A DNA stretch of 64,000 nucleotides from Warburgia ugandensis (GCA_035236585.1 CP141132.1:61291880-61355879); one strand, 5' to 3'. Counted from the stretch's first letter, positions 10,601 through 25,600 are shown. The notes: generated by a model not told the origin, from the sequence alone. Program-made: numbers and translations.

Positions 10601-13600
10601 GAAGTGGTCTTTTACAGGGACTTCTTGGATATCAATCTTTACTGGTGCTCCATGTGCACTCCTCTCCTTGCTAAAATTGCATTACATGTACTCTTAGTTC
10701 AGCTGATTTTAAATCATTTAAATTCTAATGCTTCTCTCCATAACTCTAGCTTTGTGCTTATACCCTCCCTTATCTCATCAATTAAAATTATATCATCTGT
10801 AAATAGCATGCACCATGGAATCTCATCATGCAAATGTTAACTCATCCATACCCACGTGAAAAGGTACGAGCTCAATGCCGATCCTTGGTACAATCAGACA
10901 GTGATAGGAAAATCACCAATCTCTCCGTTAGCGGTCTTAGAATTTGTTACCGCTCCCTCATACATATCTTTAATTATGTCTATATGCCCCTGCGAAACCC
11001 CTTTCTTGTCCAACACCCTCCATATTAACTCTCTAGGGACCCTATCATAAGCTTTCTTTAAGTCAATAAAGACTATGTGGAGATCCTTCCTCCTCTCCCT
11101 ATATTTCTCTATCAATTATCTTAGTAAGAAAATAGCTTCCATGGTATACCCTACAGGCATTAAACCAAATTGGTTCTCCGATACACTTGTCTCATGCCGT
11201 AGCCTCTTCTCAATCACTCTCTCAAAAAGTTTCAAAGTATGAGCTTGATCCCCCAATAATTAGTGCAGCTCTATATGTCTCTTATTATTATAAATTGATA
11301 AACCAATGCTTTTCCTCTATTCATCTGGCATTTTCGTTGATTTTATAATCTTATTAAACAACATTGTCAACCAATCTACTCCAATATTCCCATATGCTTC
11401 CAAACCTCTATTGTTATACCATCGGGCCCCAGGGCCTTTCCTGATTTCATCTATTTTCAAGGCCTCTTTCACCTCAGGTATAGTAATTCTACAATCGAAT
11501 CTATATGTCCAATGTTATTTAGGTTTACAGTACTTTCAATCCCTCTATTCTCATGGCAATTGTCATTTAGCAATTTTTAAAAGTAACTTCCCCAACTTTG
11601 TTTGATCTCATCATCTTTGACTAATACCCTTTGATCATTACTTCTAATTCACTTAATATGGTTTAAGTCCTTACCCTTCTATTATCTTATTTTTGCAAGT
11701 TTAAACATATCTTTCTCACTTTATCTTGATCCTAGTATTTTATAAAGATCATCATGTGCCTTGAGTTTAGCCTCACTATTCTCTTAGCAATCTTTTTAGC
11801 ATTTTTATATTGTTCATAGTTTTCATTATTTCTAGTTTTCTGCCATGCTTTAAAAGACCCCCATTTTTCTTTAATAACTTTTTGCACTGTTTCACTCCAC
11901 CACCAAGTTTCCTTTACTAACTTGCCTTTTAGCTTTAGATACTCCTAGAACATCTTTTGCCACTTTCTTACTGAACTCAGCCATATTAATCCACATGGTG
12001 TTTACTTCTATTTTATTGTTCCAATTTCCTTCTACCATCAACTTATATGTCAGTGAGATTATTTTCTTCCCCTTGAAGTTCCACCACTTAGTTTTTTGGA
12101 TGCCTATTAAGTTTATTTCCTTTCTTCCATCTTTAATGTAGATATCCATAACCATTAACATATGTTGTGAGGTTAAACTCTCACCAGGTATCAACTTACA
12201 GTCCTTACACATTCTAATCTAAATAGAAACTGCTAAAGGTAGTAAAACAAAACATCTCAGCACTTCAAATTAAAAGAAACTTCTTAGAATTTCCATCTAA
12301 ACATAGAAACTACCTAAAACCATGCTATGGTTTCTGTTCCTGTTTATGTTCACATGAATAGTGACATGTGAACAGTAATTATGTTCCTCCTTTTCCTCTT
12401 CCTCTTTTCTAGTAATTTAGAAATATCCTTTTAGTTGGTCCTGCATCATTCACTCCACCTTCAAAAGAACTTGTCCTCAAGTTCGAAATTGCTACAAAAG
12501 AACATTCTATCATTGTTCCTTTAACTAAAACCTGGGTCACCCAGTTTCCATAAACAATTGGTTTCTTATGATGTAAATCTTCTGACTAATTATTTCTTCA
12601 ATACAAAATCTTTCTTCAATGCTTCTTTCTTCAAAGGTAATTTCTTGAGAAAGGTTCCTTCTTCAACAGAGAATTACATACCAGCAAAGGATCTTTCATT
12701 GAACGACTATTTCCAATGCTTACTTCCTCAGTTCTTTTTGTGTATCTTTCAGCAAAAGACTATCTCCAATAGCTTCTTTTTCAAATATTTCCTTGGTTTT
12801 CTTGGACATCAGATTGAGGTAGTAGATATTGCTCAAAAAGCAATAGCATCTGCATAGCAAGATTCTTCATTGCTTGAGTCATAATATTAGTTGAAATCTG
12901 CCTGATTTCTTCATCTTTAAAAATTTTCTGCAGTAGAGGATAATCTTCACCAGCTCTAGTACCAATTTGACACTATGGAATGTAATAAAACTGTATGTAA
13001 TTTATGAATCACGGTTTTCCATGGGAAGAAAACAAAGGGTTTGAAAGGTTTCCAGAATACAGAATTAGAGCTTCCGCCAATTCTGACTTTGATCATCTTC
13101 TCCAGTCAATCAGAAGGCGGGAACCAGTAAAAAGAACATGAACACAAAGAAAATAAAAAGAAAACAATAACATTCAATACTTGTATAGGCTTCTAAGAAA
13201 CAAAACTTCAGCATCGAGAAACTAAACTTTAGCAAAAAGAAACTTCCTAATATTAATCCTAATACAACTAGAAACTGCTAAAGGTAGTAGATGGAAATTC
13301 TCGGCACTTCTAGTTGAAAGAAACATCTCACAATTTTCCAACTAAACATAGGAACTACCTAAAACCATGTTGTGATTTCTGCTCGTGTTACAATTCACAT
13401 GAACAGTCATTCTGTTCCTCCTTTTCTTCTTCTTCTTCTTTCTTGTAATTTCTAAGTATCCTTTTTAGTAATGATGCCCCTCTCATCACTAAGGTCAGTA
13501 CTTGAGATTTCTCCATGCACTTTCAGTCATATAAACACCATATTATTACATCTGGAGAAATTTCAAGGCTCTCAACCTCACAACTACTTTTATTAGCTCC

Positions 13601-16600
13601 TTCACTCTCTTATCAATCAGGTTGTTATGCCTTGGGTGGCATCGAGCATCAAACATCCAAGACCAATTGAATCTCAAGAGGTATTCTATGAAGGTACTTC
13701 GCCATTGTTACTGTCTTTGTTCTAGCTGTCTCTATCGTTCTTGCTTTGGTTGTTCAAAACCCAAGTTTTCTAGAAGTCCTTTCTTTGCAACTTCATTTCA
13801 CACCATCCTCCTTCCACCAAAAGGCCTACTTTGTGATAACCTCAAATTTCATGTTCAAGGCCTAATCCCTCCTATTCTGATTTGCAAAAGCCAAAAGTTC
13901 AAATTTTTCATACAGAGAGATTTCCTAATCTCTATCAATGCTTATCACTATCATCCTATCATTTTCTATTCCTTTCTTGTTACTCATTTGACTTCTTCCA
14001 ACGATGTCACTCCTACTATTTTCAGCCATTTCTTCTGCTTTCAGGTTCGTAGATATCAGACTCTTGATAGACACCTTTCTTCTCAGACTCTTGACTGACA
14101 ACTTTCTTCTTTTAAAGTGTCAAATCATACCCATAGCCCTTAAAAAAATATCTTCTATAATCTCAATGTCCTAATCCACAACCTTCCAGGTGATTCAAAG
14201 AACGATGCATGGTTCTACCATGGTTGAAGAGAGAGAGTCCACTATTGGCAGAAGAACCTAGGGTATTCGTTGATTGCTAAGGACTACCTATTATCATGTC
14301 TCAATTCAAGGTGCTTTCCCAAGCACTAGACATTCCAATTAGCAGGGACCACTGCCAGAGTCTGTGTGATTTGTGCTCCCAATAGTCTCACAATTATTTT
14401 CAGAAGGAAAATGATAGTAGGATACTGGACATCCTGGATGCATCATGGACAACGTCATCAACAAGCCCATCTTGCGTGCCTCCTCAACAAACTTAACACT
14501 CCCCCTCAAGTTTAGTGTACCTCAAACCATGGTCAGCTTGTCAACCAGTTATACATGAAGCTAGCTTGTGTCCATTGGTGAGGATGTCAACAGAGGAATG
14601 CTATCTGGATTGACTCACCCGGACTGATTTCCAGATAGCCACCTAGGAACTGACAATGTCAGAAGAATTAAACTTTTTGGAGAAGAATCCATTAAACCAG
14701 TTCATTTCTTAGAGTTACCTCTTAAAATGTATAACAACAGAGCCAAACTAGGGTGTGTAATGGCAAAAATATCCCTCAGTTGGATGCCAACTTTAGACTG
14801 TAGGGCCATTGCTTTTGCTTTGCCCTTTTTAAGAGGTGCATGAAACAAAATAGCTAGACCCTGCTTTCTAAATCAATGAGGCTGTCTTTTTAACATCTGA
14901 ACCACATGAAAAAGAAAAAAAAAAACCACATTATCATAATGTAGAAGACTTGAGAAAGCAGATAGAAAGATCAAATAACAGATCTTCGCATCTCGCCTCC
15001 CCTTCTCCAGCTCTTTATTCTTCTAGCCTCTTTTCTTTCACTCCTTCAATATTTCTAGTCTAAACAGTGTCTCTATCTATTTGTTTTTGGTTTCTCAAGA
15101 GTCCCAATTAATAAGTTGTGACTAAGTCATGTTAATCATTTTACAATCAAATAAAATAAACAGCATAATTCAAGTATCCTGACATCACAACTATCTTCTC
15201 TCCTTCATTCTCTCATTAATCAACTATTCATACTTTTCATGATTCCCAGACATCACTTATCACTTTTATAGATACTGCGTGAAATTCCAAGCTCTCGACA
15301 GAGCACTGGTTGGGGCACAGGACGATATATTTCTCATCCAAAGTGATCTCTTCTTTTTAGACCTAGATGCAGAATATTGACAGAAGCTACATTAATTATC
15401 TTCACCATCCAGCATCAGATAAGAGTACATGTTGAAAAGATAGATGGAGATTTGTCTTTGGATGAGAATAGTAGCTTGAAATTTATGCAAATGAATTTGG
15501 ATAAAGTAAATGTAACAGAAAATTCTGAGTAGGAAGAAGACAAGAAATGCAGTGGGTTTCACCTGGGCCCTGCTCCACCCTGTTCCCATTTGGGGCAGGG
15601 CAGGGCAGCAAAAATGATGACCTGTGGCAGGGCTGGGGCTAGAGATCGTGACATGTGGCAAGGAGCTGGTGTTTGACCCAAAGCCCCCATCCCAGCCAAT
15701 GTAAAGATTAATTCCATCTAAAAAAAGAAATAACATAAAAATTCAAATATCTGAAATGCTTTTCTGAGTACTCTTTCAAGTATATAAGCTCCATTCTTGG
15801 ATCGATACACTAGGACTAAATGGGAGTAGTGACTAGAGTTATAGGTCGTTGGGCAGCCAAAAGGTTGCCATAAGTCAGTTTGGGGGACTGAAGGCAGTTC
15901 TCCGTGCACCGGGCACGTAGCTTACAGAATCAGTTGCGACACAAATGGGAATACATGCTACCTCCATTCCTCTCTATTAAGTGTCATGGCTTCATTTAGT
16001 CCCAAAGTTTTTAAATCTTTTCTCACCACTTCTATCCACATTCTTTTGGGCCTTGCCCTTTTAGAACCTTCGACTTTGCTTCACTCCTAACTAGTGCCGT
16101 TTTCGATCTCCATTGGACATGTCCAAACCATCCAAGTCTAATCTCCCTCATCTTATTACCTATTGGTGCTACTCCTAATTTTCCTCTAATGTTCTCATTT
16201 ATAATTTTATCTTTTCTCGTCTTGCCACTCATCCATCTCAACATCCGCATCTCAGCGATGCTCATCATACTTACATGTTGTTTCTTAACTACCCAACATT
16301 CTGATCCATAGAACATAGCTGCCCTTACCACCATCCTATAGAATTTTCCTTTCAATTTCATTGACACCTGCCGATCACACAAAACTCCAAAGACACATCT
16401 TCATTTGTTCCAACTCACTTGATTTCTCTGGGTAACCTCTCTCTTTCAATCTATCCGCTCTTATGAATTACAATCCCAGGTGTCGAAAGTGTTCTTTTAG
16501 AAAGGCTTCTTGGTTATCAATCTTTACTGGTTCTCCACTCCCACTCCTCTCTTCGCTAAAATTGCACTCCATATACTCTATCTTAGTTCAGCTAATTTTA

Positions 16601-19600
16601 AATCCTTTAAATTCTAATGCATCTCTTTATAACTCTAGCTTTGTATTTACTTCTTCCCTTGTCTTATCAATCAAAACTATATCATCTGCAAATAACATGC
16701 ACTATGGAATCTCCTAGTGCAAATGTTTTGTTAACTCATCTATAACCAACATGAAAAGGTGCAAGATCAATGACAATTGTTGGTGCTAGGAAAATCACCA
16801 ATGTCTCTACTAGTTGTCCTAACATTTATTACCGCTCCCTCATACATGTCCTTAATTATGTCTATATACCCCGAAATCCCTTTATCGCCCAACACCCACC
16901 ATATTAACTCTCTAGAAACCCTATCATAAGCTTTCCTAAGCCAATAAAGACGATATAAAGGTCCTACTTCTTCCTATAATTTCTCTATCAATTGTCTAAC
17001 ATGAAAATATGTTCTATGGTAGATCTCCTACACATGAAATCAAACTAGTTCTCCAATACACTTGCCTCATTCCGTAACCTTTTCTCAATCACTCTTTCTA
17101 AAAGTTTCATGGTATGGCTCATATCTCCCTATAATTAGTGCAGCGCTGGATGTCTCCTTTATTCTTATAAATTGGTATAACATAGCTTTTCCTCCATTCA
17201 ACCAGCATTCTCTTCGATTTTACAATCTTGTTAAACAACTTTGTCAACCAAATTGCTCCAGTATCTCCCATATACTTTCAAACCTCTATTGTCATACCAC
17301 CATAGCCCAGGGCCTTTCCTGATTTCATCTTTTGCAAGGCCTCCTTCACTTCAAGTATTCTAATCCTATGGTTGTATCTATAATGTCCCACATTATTTTG
17401 GTTTACGATACTTTTAGTCCCTATATTCTCAATGTAATTGCCATTTAACAATTTTTGAAAGTACCTTTCCCACCTTTGTTCTTCTTTGACTTGTACCCTT
17501 TGGTCATCACTTCTAATACACAATGTGATCTAAGTCCTTACTCTTCTTTCCACTTACTTTTGGGAGTTTAAACACATTTTTCTCGCCTTCTTTTTATCTT
17601 AATCTATTATAAAAATCATTATATGCCTTGAGCTTAGCCTCACTTACTACACCCTTAGCAACCTGTTTACAATTCTTATATTGCTCAAAGTTTTCATTAT
17701 TTTTAGTCGCCTGTCATGTTTTAAAACACACCTATTTCTCTTTAACAACTTTTTGCACTTTTTCACTCTACCACCAAGTTTCCTTTATTAGTTGTCTTCT
17801 ACCTTTAGATACTCTTAGAACATCTTTTGCCACTTTCTTAATAGACACAGTCATATTAGTCTACACGGTGTTTCCTTCTATTTCATTGTTCTAGTTTCCT
17901 TCTATCATCAACTTATTCGTAAATGATAGTATCTCCTCTCCTTTTAAGTTCCACCACTTAGTTATTAGATACTTAATAAGTTCATCTTCTTTCTTAAGTA
18001 TTTTAATTTAGATATCTATAGCCATTGACCTATGTTATGAGGTTAGACTCTCACTGGGTATCACCTTACAATCCATACACATTGATCTTTTGGTATTACT
18101 AAGTAGAAAAAGTCTATTTGTCTTTTATATGGCCTAGTTTAAAGGTTAGTAAGTGTTCATCCCTCTTCTTAAAGTATGTGTTTGCTATAGCTAGGTTATA
18201 TGCTAAAGCAAAATCGAGGATAGCTTCTTCCATATCATTTCTTTCTCCAAGACTTGTACCCTATCGTATCCTTCATTTCTTTTTCTACATGACCATTAAG
18301 GTTTGCTCCTATAAATATTCCCTCTATATTGGAAATATCTTGTATGACTTCCACCATATCTTCCTGAAACTATCTCTTGATTCTATCTTTTAACCCTACT
18401 TATGGTGCATATGCACTCAAAACATTTATGATCATCTCTCCTAAAACAAGTTCTATTAGTATAATTCTATCACTAGTTCTTTTAATGTCTACAACTTTAT
18501 CCTTTAATTCTTCTACTATCACTACTTCATTTCTATTATTGTTCTTTCTTTATATACCAGAGCTTATACCCATCGATTTCTCTAGTTTTAGCCCCTTTCC
18601 AATTGGTTTCTTGGATACAAGTAATTCCTTTTTTTCTTTTGGTTCAGTCAGGAATTAGGTTTTTTATGTTATTGGGTTTTCTTTTGCCCCTTAAAAAATT
18701 GCTAACCGATGTTAAAAATTGTCAATACTATTGCGATTGAAGGAAAAAGATTATTTTTCCATCTAGAACAATAGGATAAAACGACACCAAAGACTTCTAC
18801 ATGCAATGGCACAAGGAGTCTCTCAAATTGCTAACCCATGTTAAAAATTGTCAATACTATTGTGATTGAGGGAAAAGATTGTTTTTCCATCTAGAACAAT
18901 AGGATAAAACAACACCAAAGACTTCTATGTGCAATGGCACAAGGAGTCTCTCAAATTGCTAACCAATGTTAAAAATTGTCAATACTATTGTGATTGGGAA
19001 AAAGATTGTTTTTCCATCTAGAACAATAGGATAAAATGACACCAAAGACTTCTAAGTGCAATGGCACAAGGAGTCTCTCAAATGGGTGACCAGTGTTTTA
19101 AACTGTGCACGGTGTGTGTGTTTACCATGAAAAAGAAATGGTCAATTAATCTAAACAATCAGACAGAAAAAAAATTCATCTATGATAAGGGACCAGATCA
19201 GGTTATTACAGGGTTTTAGAATTTGTACCTGCCTGGTCTTGGGCTTTAAGTCCATTGACCTGTCACTAGGTGGGGCAGGAGAAATCAATAGCAGAGACAG
19301 GGCTGGGGCAGCCAAAAATGCCTGCACCTAACCACCCTATTGCCAGCCCTAATCAAAATTTTCATCTACTTGAGTCATAAATGTAGCAGATTAGATGAAA
19401 CAAGTTCTTCCTATTGAAACATTGATGCTTAGAAACAAATGGTTATCCTTGAAAATCTTAGGGTGTGCTAGGGGAATCTGTTTCCAGTGTTTCTCATATT
19501 TTTGTTTCTGAGGAAACACTAGAAATGCGTCTAGAGAACCTTTTTTTTTTTCATTTTCTTGGAGAATCATTCATGTGTGCCCCCTCAAAATGTAGAGAAA

Positions 19601-22600
19601 TGAGAATTGCATCTTAATTTATGGTTATAGGGTCTACAAATAGAAATGAAAAAACAGTTGCAAGCGCACCCCCATATGCTGCAAATAAGGCAATGGCAAC
19701 AAGCAAAAGTGCAGCATGAAGCATTTTTGTCTCAGTGAGTTAAAAAAGATCACAATCAACAAAGCTAATTGAATCAAAGGAGTAGGAAACAACAAGATTA
19801 AGATAAGCACATACAAGAAAATATACCTGAATGTCCCCAAGCAACTTCCACGTAGAAGAAAGATTCCCGGCTAAACAGGCACTAGCTTCTGCAATATTTG
19901 ATGCTTCCTACAGTCTCAAGAAAGGTATTTCATTTTATGGAATCATTGTACTTGGGTTGTAAAACTAGCTTGGCAGAAATCATATATGCAGCAAGTACAT
20001 ATAGACAGACCTCCAATAAAGAAGCCCCCCAACTAAATGCACCAGAATTCACACAATCTTTGGATAACCCAAGCAGCCCAGAAGCAAGACCATAGTATGC
20101 AGCAGTGTTATCAGGAGCTATCTCCAAAGCATGACGAAACTGCTCAATTCCCTACAACAAAATGACAAATGAAATCTAATTATATTCACTCACTAAAAAA
20201 GATAGAAATAGATATAGACAAGGTTATACAGGTCAGGAATGCAAGCGTCCAAATGCAGTCACAGATATGAACTTGGGCATGATCAAACATGCAGCGGCAG
20301 ATGTGTGTGTGCACTTCTTTGCAAGGATCCATACGCATGAAGGCATGTCAACATGAAATTCATACATATACAACAAGCCACCAAAACTTTAGTCAACAAA
20401 ACATTCCATGCAGAGTTCTTAGTAGGACCTTCCACTGTAACATGAACAAATAATGTGTACAAAGCTTAATAAAACAAATGCAAGATTAAAAAGAGCAGCC
20501 CCAGTGCACAAAACTCCTGCATATCGGGGTCGGGGAAAGGGGCAGACCACAAGGGTCTATAGTACGCAGCCTTACCTAGCATTTTTGGGCTGTTCCCACA
20601 TCTTGAGCCTGTGACCTCAAGGGCACACGACGACAACTTTACTGTTGCACCAAGACAAATGCAAGATGTTGCTTGCATATACTTTTTCTACCCTGAATAT
20701 ATGCCACTGATGCAAGTTAAATCAAAATCTTAAATAAGTGCATGATAGCAATCTCTGACCAAGTCAGCAACTCAACAGCATCCTCAATCAGTTTCAATAA
20801 CTACTGAAATAAATAGATTGCTTCAGTTTGCTATGACGTAATCATAATACAATGAGGATGCCCACTTTTACAAAGCCCCACCTATTCTTGATCCAAACCA
20901 CTCATGTAATAAATCCAATTTTAGATCTCCAATTACCCAAAAAATCAGCCAATCAGACAGTCCCTACTATACAATTAAATGTTCTTTTGATCACTGAGAG
21001 TCAACATTTGAAGCTGCGTATAAGCAACAATGCACACTCGACAACCAAAACACATTTAACCACATTCATATTGGCATAACATTGTTTGAGGCAAAGGTCC
21101 AACATAAGTATTCTATGCAGTCGCACTGTCTGGATCATTTATTGGTGAGCTCAATATACAGAAGTGGTGTGCCTCATTCTACTTCAATCGGGGAACTACT
21201 GAAGCATACTGTCATATGTGCCAATAAGATTAGACCAATCCATAGGTCGGGAATGCAATATGTTCCATTGAACATTCCATTCCCCATTCACATGTTTTCT
21301 TGAGAAACATACAGCTAAAAACTTGTGCAAAGTTTTCAAATCAATGTCGAACACAGTATCAAAACGAACATAAGACAGAACAATCATACTAGAATAGACA
21401 CAATGCTGAATATGAGACTTGCCTAAAATTTGCCTATTTTGGAGAAGCAGTTAAATGTATTGCGACAAACATGATCAGATAAGTATCTTACTTTGCTGAA
21501 AGAACCAAGCATAATGAGAATGTTTCCACTCTCCACACATGAAAAGACTCTTGAATCCTCCAGTTCAATTGCTCGTCCATATGACTGATACAGAAATCTT
21601 TGTTAGCAAAATAGTACCTTCTTTTTTACTATAAATATCATAACAGTGTTAAGTTATAACTCAGTTTCAACTAATTAATTAACTTTAATCTCATCGTACC
21701 AAAAGAATTATGCACTTCACCACCTTATTTAATTGAGCAAATCAAATAAGAAAGAGCTTTTAAGTTCTCGCTTCAGCAATTATCCCCACAGAATCAGATG
21801 CTATCATAACAGTTAGTAATGAGAAACATCACCTTTATGGCAGCAGTAAACATGCCTAACCGCTGGTAAGCAAGACCTAATGCCTGAAATGGAGGAACCA
21901 ACAACTAGATGGATGAAGTATATATTCAGAATAACTACAGATATAGTACGCAAGCAGAACAACATACCTCCCACAAGTCTGCACATGTTGTATAGCCTCG
22001 AATAGCATGTTGAAGGCTCTGAACTGCTTCTGACCATTTCTTCTGATAAACCTAAAAATTTCAAGTAACAGACTTAGTGATGTTCATGCAAAGTTATCAA
22101 TTAAAAATGCCAATACCTAATCAATTATAACTACCCTCTTTGAATGGAAAAGATAACAGGAGTTGCTGTAATCTACTTCTGGAACTAGCGGACAAAAATC
22201 TTATATACTCATTTGTCGGTAAAAATGCAAAGCAGTAATATTCACAAGGGAATGACGTAAAACAAAAATAAGAAACACTCTCAGCTGAAAGTGAAAGTAC
22301 TAAGCATATGATACCTGCATGTAACCTAGTCTCCGAAAAGCCCAAAAAGCCCTCGGTGACTTCTCAGAAGCTTCACGGCAAACAGCGACCACCAAAGTCT
22401 CTTTTCCTCCCTCATCCAGCAAGTCACAAAGCCCTTCCTGTTAGAAATTCCCTAATCATATTTCCAAATCCAAAGCAAAAGAAACAAAGGAGCTTGATAC
22501 TGTCAGAATTATCAGACAAGTGACGACACAGATATGTTCTCTTTGTAGGTCGCACGTAATAAGTATACTGTTAGTTGGTAGTCATGTAGGGGTCTAGCCA

Positions 22601-25600
22601 ATAAGGCAGTAGCAGCAATGCTGTTAACATTGCTAACAAGTTTCTAGGGAAGTTGACAACTGCGTCATGCAGTTCTTAAGGAGTGTATTAAATTTAGCAA
22701 TAACTTGTGGGTTTCTTTGTTTTACTTTGTACTCTTTTAAATACGGTGGGAATTATGTCAGGAATTTTATATGGAATATGAGTTTGTGTTGGAGATAGGT
22801 TCTACATTTCTTTTCTATTTGCTGAATTTCTTAAGACATATAATGAAAAGAACAAGGATTGTAACAATTTGGTATCATAGCCAAGCTTGGTGAACCCTAG
22901 AGTCAGCAAGATCAAAGTGCAATTAGCATGACGTGTGCCAGAAGCAAGTGAACGTGGACGGCTATTTGCTATATATACACATATAGGGCGTCTTAAGGGA
23001 TTTCAAGCAAACGCCTGATACAATGAAAAAATAGAATAACCAACCGCCGATCATTCTATTAAGCAGGAACAATCACCTAGGTAAGGTTGAGGAAGTGGAT
23101 CAAACACCAAGAAGGGCTTTTTAGTACACAGTTCAAGGATATATTTCACCAAGAACAGTTAGGTCCAACTGTCAAGGTTTTTTTATGGTGATCCGGCCAG
23201 CTAAGCTTTGTCAAGTTGGACTATACTTTGATTTTATCAGACACCCATCAATCAAAGCTTACCACCGACCTCATGTAAAACTAGATATAGATGCATTGCC
23301 TGGTATTAATGCTACAAGAAGAAAGTTATAACTAACTTGAAGGGGTCAGACAAGCTTTCTGTAGCCATTTTTGAGCCACCATAATACTGTTTTTTCACCA
23401 ATCTGACAAAAATGGAATAAACCACATAATTAGTATTAGACTCAATTTGAGCAGTTGTTACAAAGAACTCCCTCGGTCCCAACAAGTCAGCTGCTTTGTG
23501 AATGAACTTATAGAGAAGAATAAGGTAGGTCTCTAGAAGTTTAAACTGTGGCCTTGGAACAGGCACGCTTTAAAGAAAATAAACTTCAGAACTAGTGGCA
23601 GACAGCAAGGTTCATTGGCAACAGGAAGTGGAGTTCTAATCCTGCTAAACTGTCATAACTGCCAGTTCAAAGGATGACTCCATAAGGAATGAAAGAGAGA
23701 AGCAAGAAAGGCCTGTGTTTACACTGAAGTGAGAAGATCACACCTGGCCACCATGCAAGACAACAAGATTTTTCTTAACTGCAGGTCCTTGCATAAAATA
23801 TGTACTGACAAAGCATAAGAAATGACCATATGGAGGCTGAGACGGCAGAACCAGTCCAAAGACAGCTAAGAAAATTCTGTTTATGCAGTTTCCGCAGCAC
23901 AAAACCCACAAACTATGAGCATGAGAAGGTGCTTCGGCAGTTTCTGGTCAGTAATAGATATGCACAATGCTCAAACTCTACTCAATGTTGTAGTTATCAA
24001 GAAGAATAAAATTGGGTTATTATATGGAGAACAACTTGAGGTCACAGATGCCAACAGAGACTATCAAGCATGGATCATATGCAGCCAGTGCTGAAGGTGC
24101 AAGGCCTAGATCTTTCCACTGATTTTTAGTTAATGCCCTGTGCTAGATGCTGCCATGTTCATTGAACTCATTAATTGTGCATCTTAGGCCCTATTCTTCG
24201 AATTTCTCATGAACAGAAATGAAATTCGAAATGAGGCAGTAAGGTGCCAGCTGAAAGGAGCAACACAGCCATGACTTTCATCCAGAATCAAGATTATAGG
24301 AAGATGCCACTACATGGAGCAAAGGACAAATCGTTTTAGCTTTCTACACCCAATGCTTAGTCACTTAGAGACCCACCTGCTAGTGAATCCACAGCTACAG
24401 CCCACTCCAACAGTTACGTGTTTAGGGAACCTACTGGCTTGCATCCAGAACAGGCTCATGATCACAACATTTACTTAATAGAACGGTCACAACCCATTAG
24501 TGTATGGCCCTACTGACACCTCCAATACCAGAAGAATGATATTGAACATATAGTGAAGGAAATATTGAAGCCCAGAATCATAAGCCCAAGTTCCTATCTG
24601 TATTCTTCCGCAACTATCCTAATTACAAGCTTGATATCAGTAACTGATGAACCTTTAGATGAATCTAAGTTGGATGTCAGATATGGCTATCAACAGACAC
24701 AAGACAATGGCTATGAATCTTTAGTGATGACTTTTGGATCCACAAATGTGCAGTTTATGTTTCAAGTCTTAATGAAAGATTCTTTTACAAGTCAATTAAC
24801 GAAATCTGCATCGGTTTTCTATGACGACATTCTCTTTTATAGCGTTGGATATAATAAGAGTCTTATTGCAGTTCTAAGGACCCAGAAGCTCCACACTTGG
24901 GAAAAGGTAGAGTGATTGGGTCAAATCATTTTCCAAGGATCAGATAGCCGCTGACATGGTGAAGTGCCTAAGCATCATACTACCAAAAAATATCAGACTT
25001 TGGGTTTGACTCTAGCTGGAGAAAATTTATTATTAATGATTCCAACAATAGCTACTCCTTTAACGTCCATTTTAAAGGCATGCTTTCCTTTGAACTCGTG
25101 AAGTGGACATGGCTTTTTATCATGCTATGAGACAGTCCCCCATTCTGAATTTGCCAGATTTTACCAAAACCAATTTTTTTCCCAAATTGATTCATCAAAT
25201 AATGGACTGGACGATTGTCGTGTGAGAAGGGTGGCCCTGTAGCATTTATCAGCCAGGCAGTGAAGGAGAAGAATTTGATACTTTCCACTTATGAGAAGAA
25301 GCTACTCATCTTTGTAATGATCCAATGACTCTGGCAAATAGTGGCCCCAGTTGCTTGGGCAACAATTCGCAATAAAAAAATATCAACAAAGGATCTGAGA
25401 CTTGTAGGATCAAAGAGTTGATACTGCAGCTCAATAATGGTGGATGACCAAACTTAAGGCTATGATTTCGAGTTAAAATACATCAGAGGAAACAATAACC
25501 ATGCACCTGATCCACTCTATAGAATCGAGTAATTGGCTTTGTGTACATGTCAGTTCCCATACAAACATGGCTGCCACATATGATGAGCGTGAATGAACGC

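Noticed and set aside
13622-14098. 158-codon plus-strand open frame, the longest in the window
   Set aside because: No recognisable domain, composition typical of T-rich non-coding DNA, and it lies inside an intron among transposon remnants.
18698-19082. Regular repeats considered as a CRISPR array
   Set aside because: The whole 128-bp unit repeats without distinct spacers, and the window is plant nuclear DNA.
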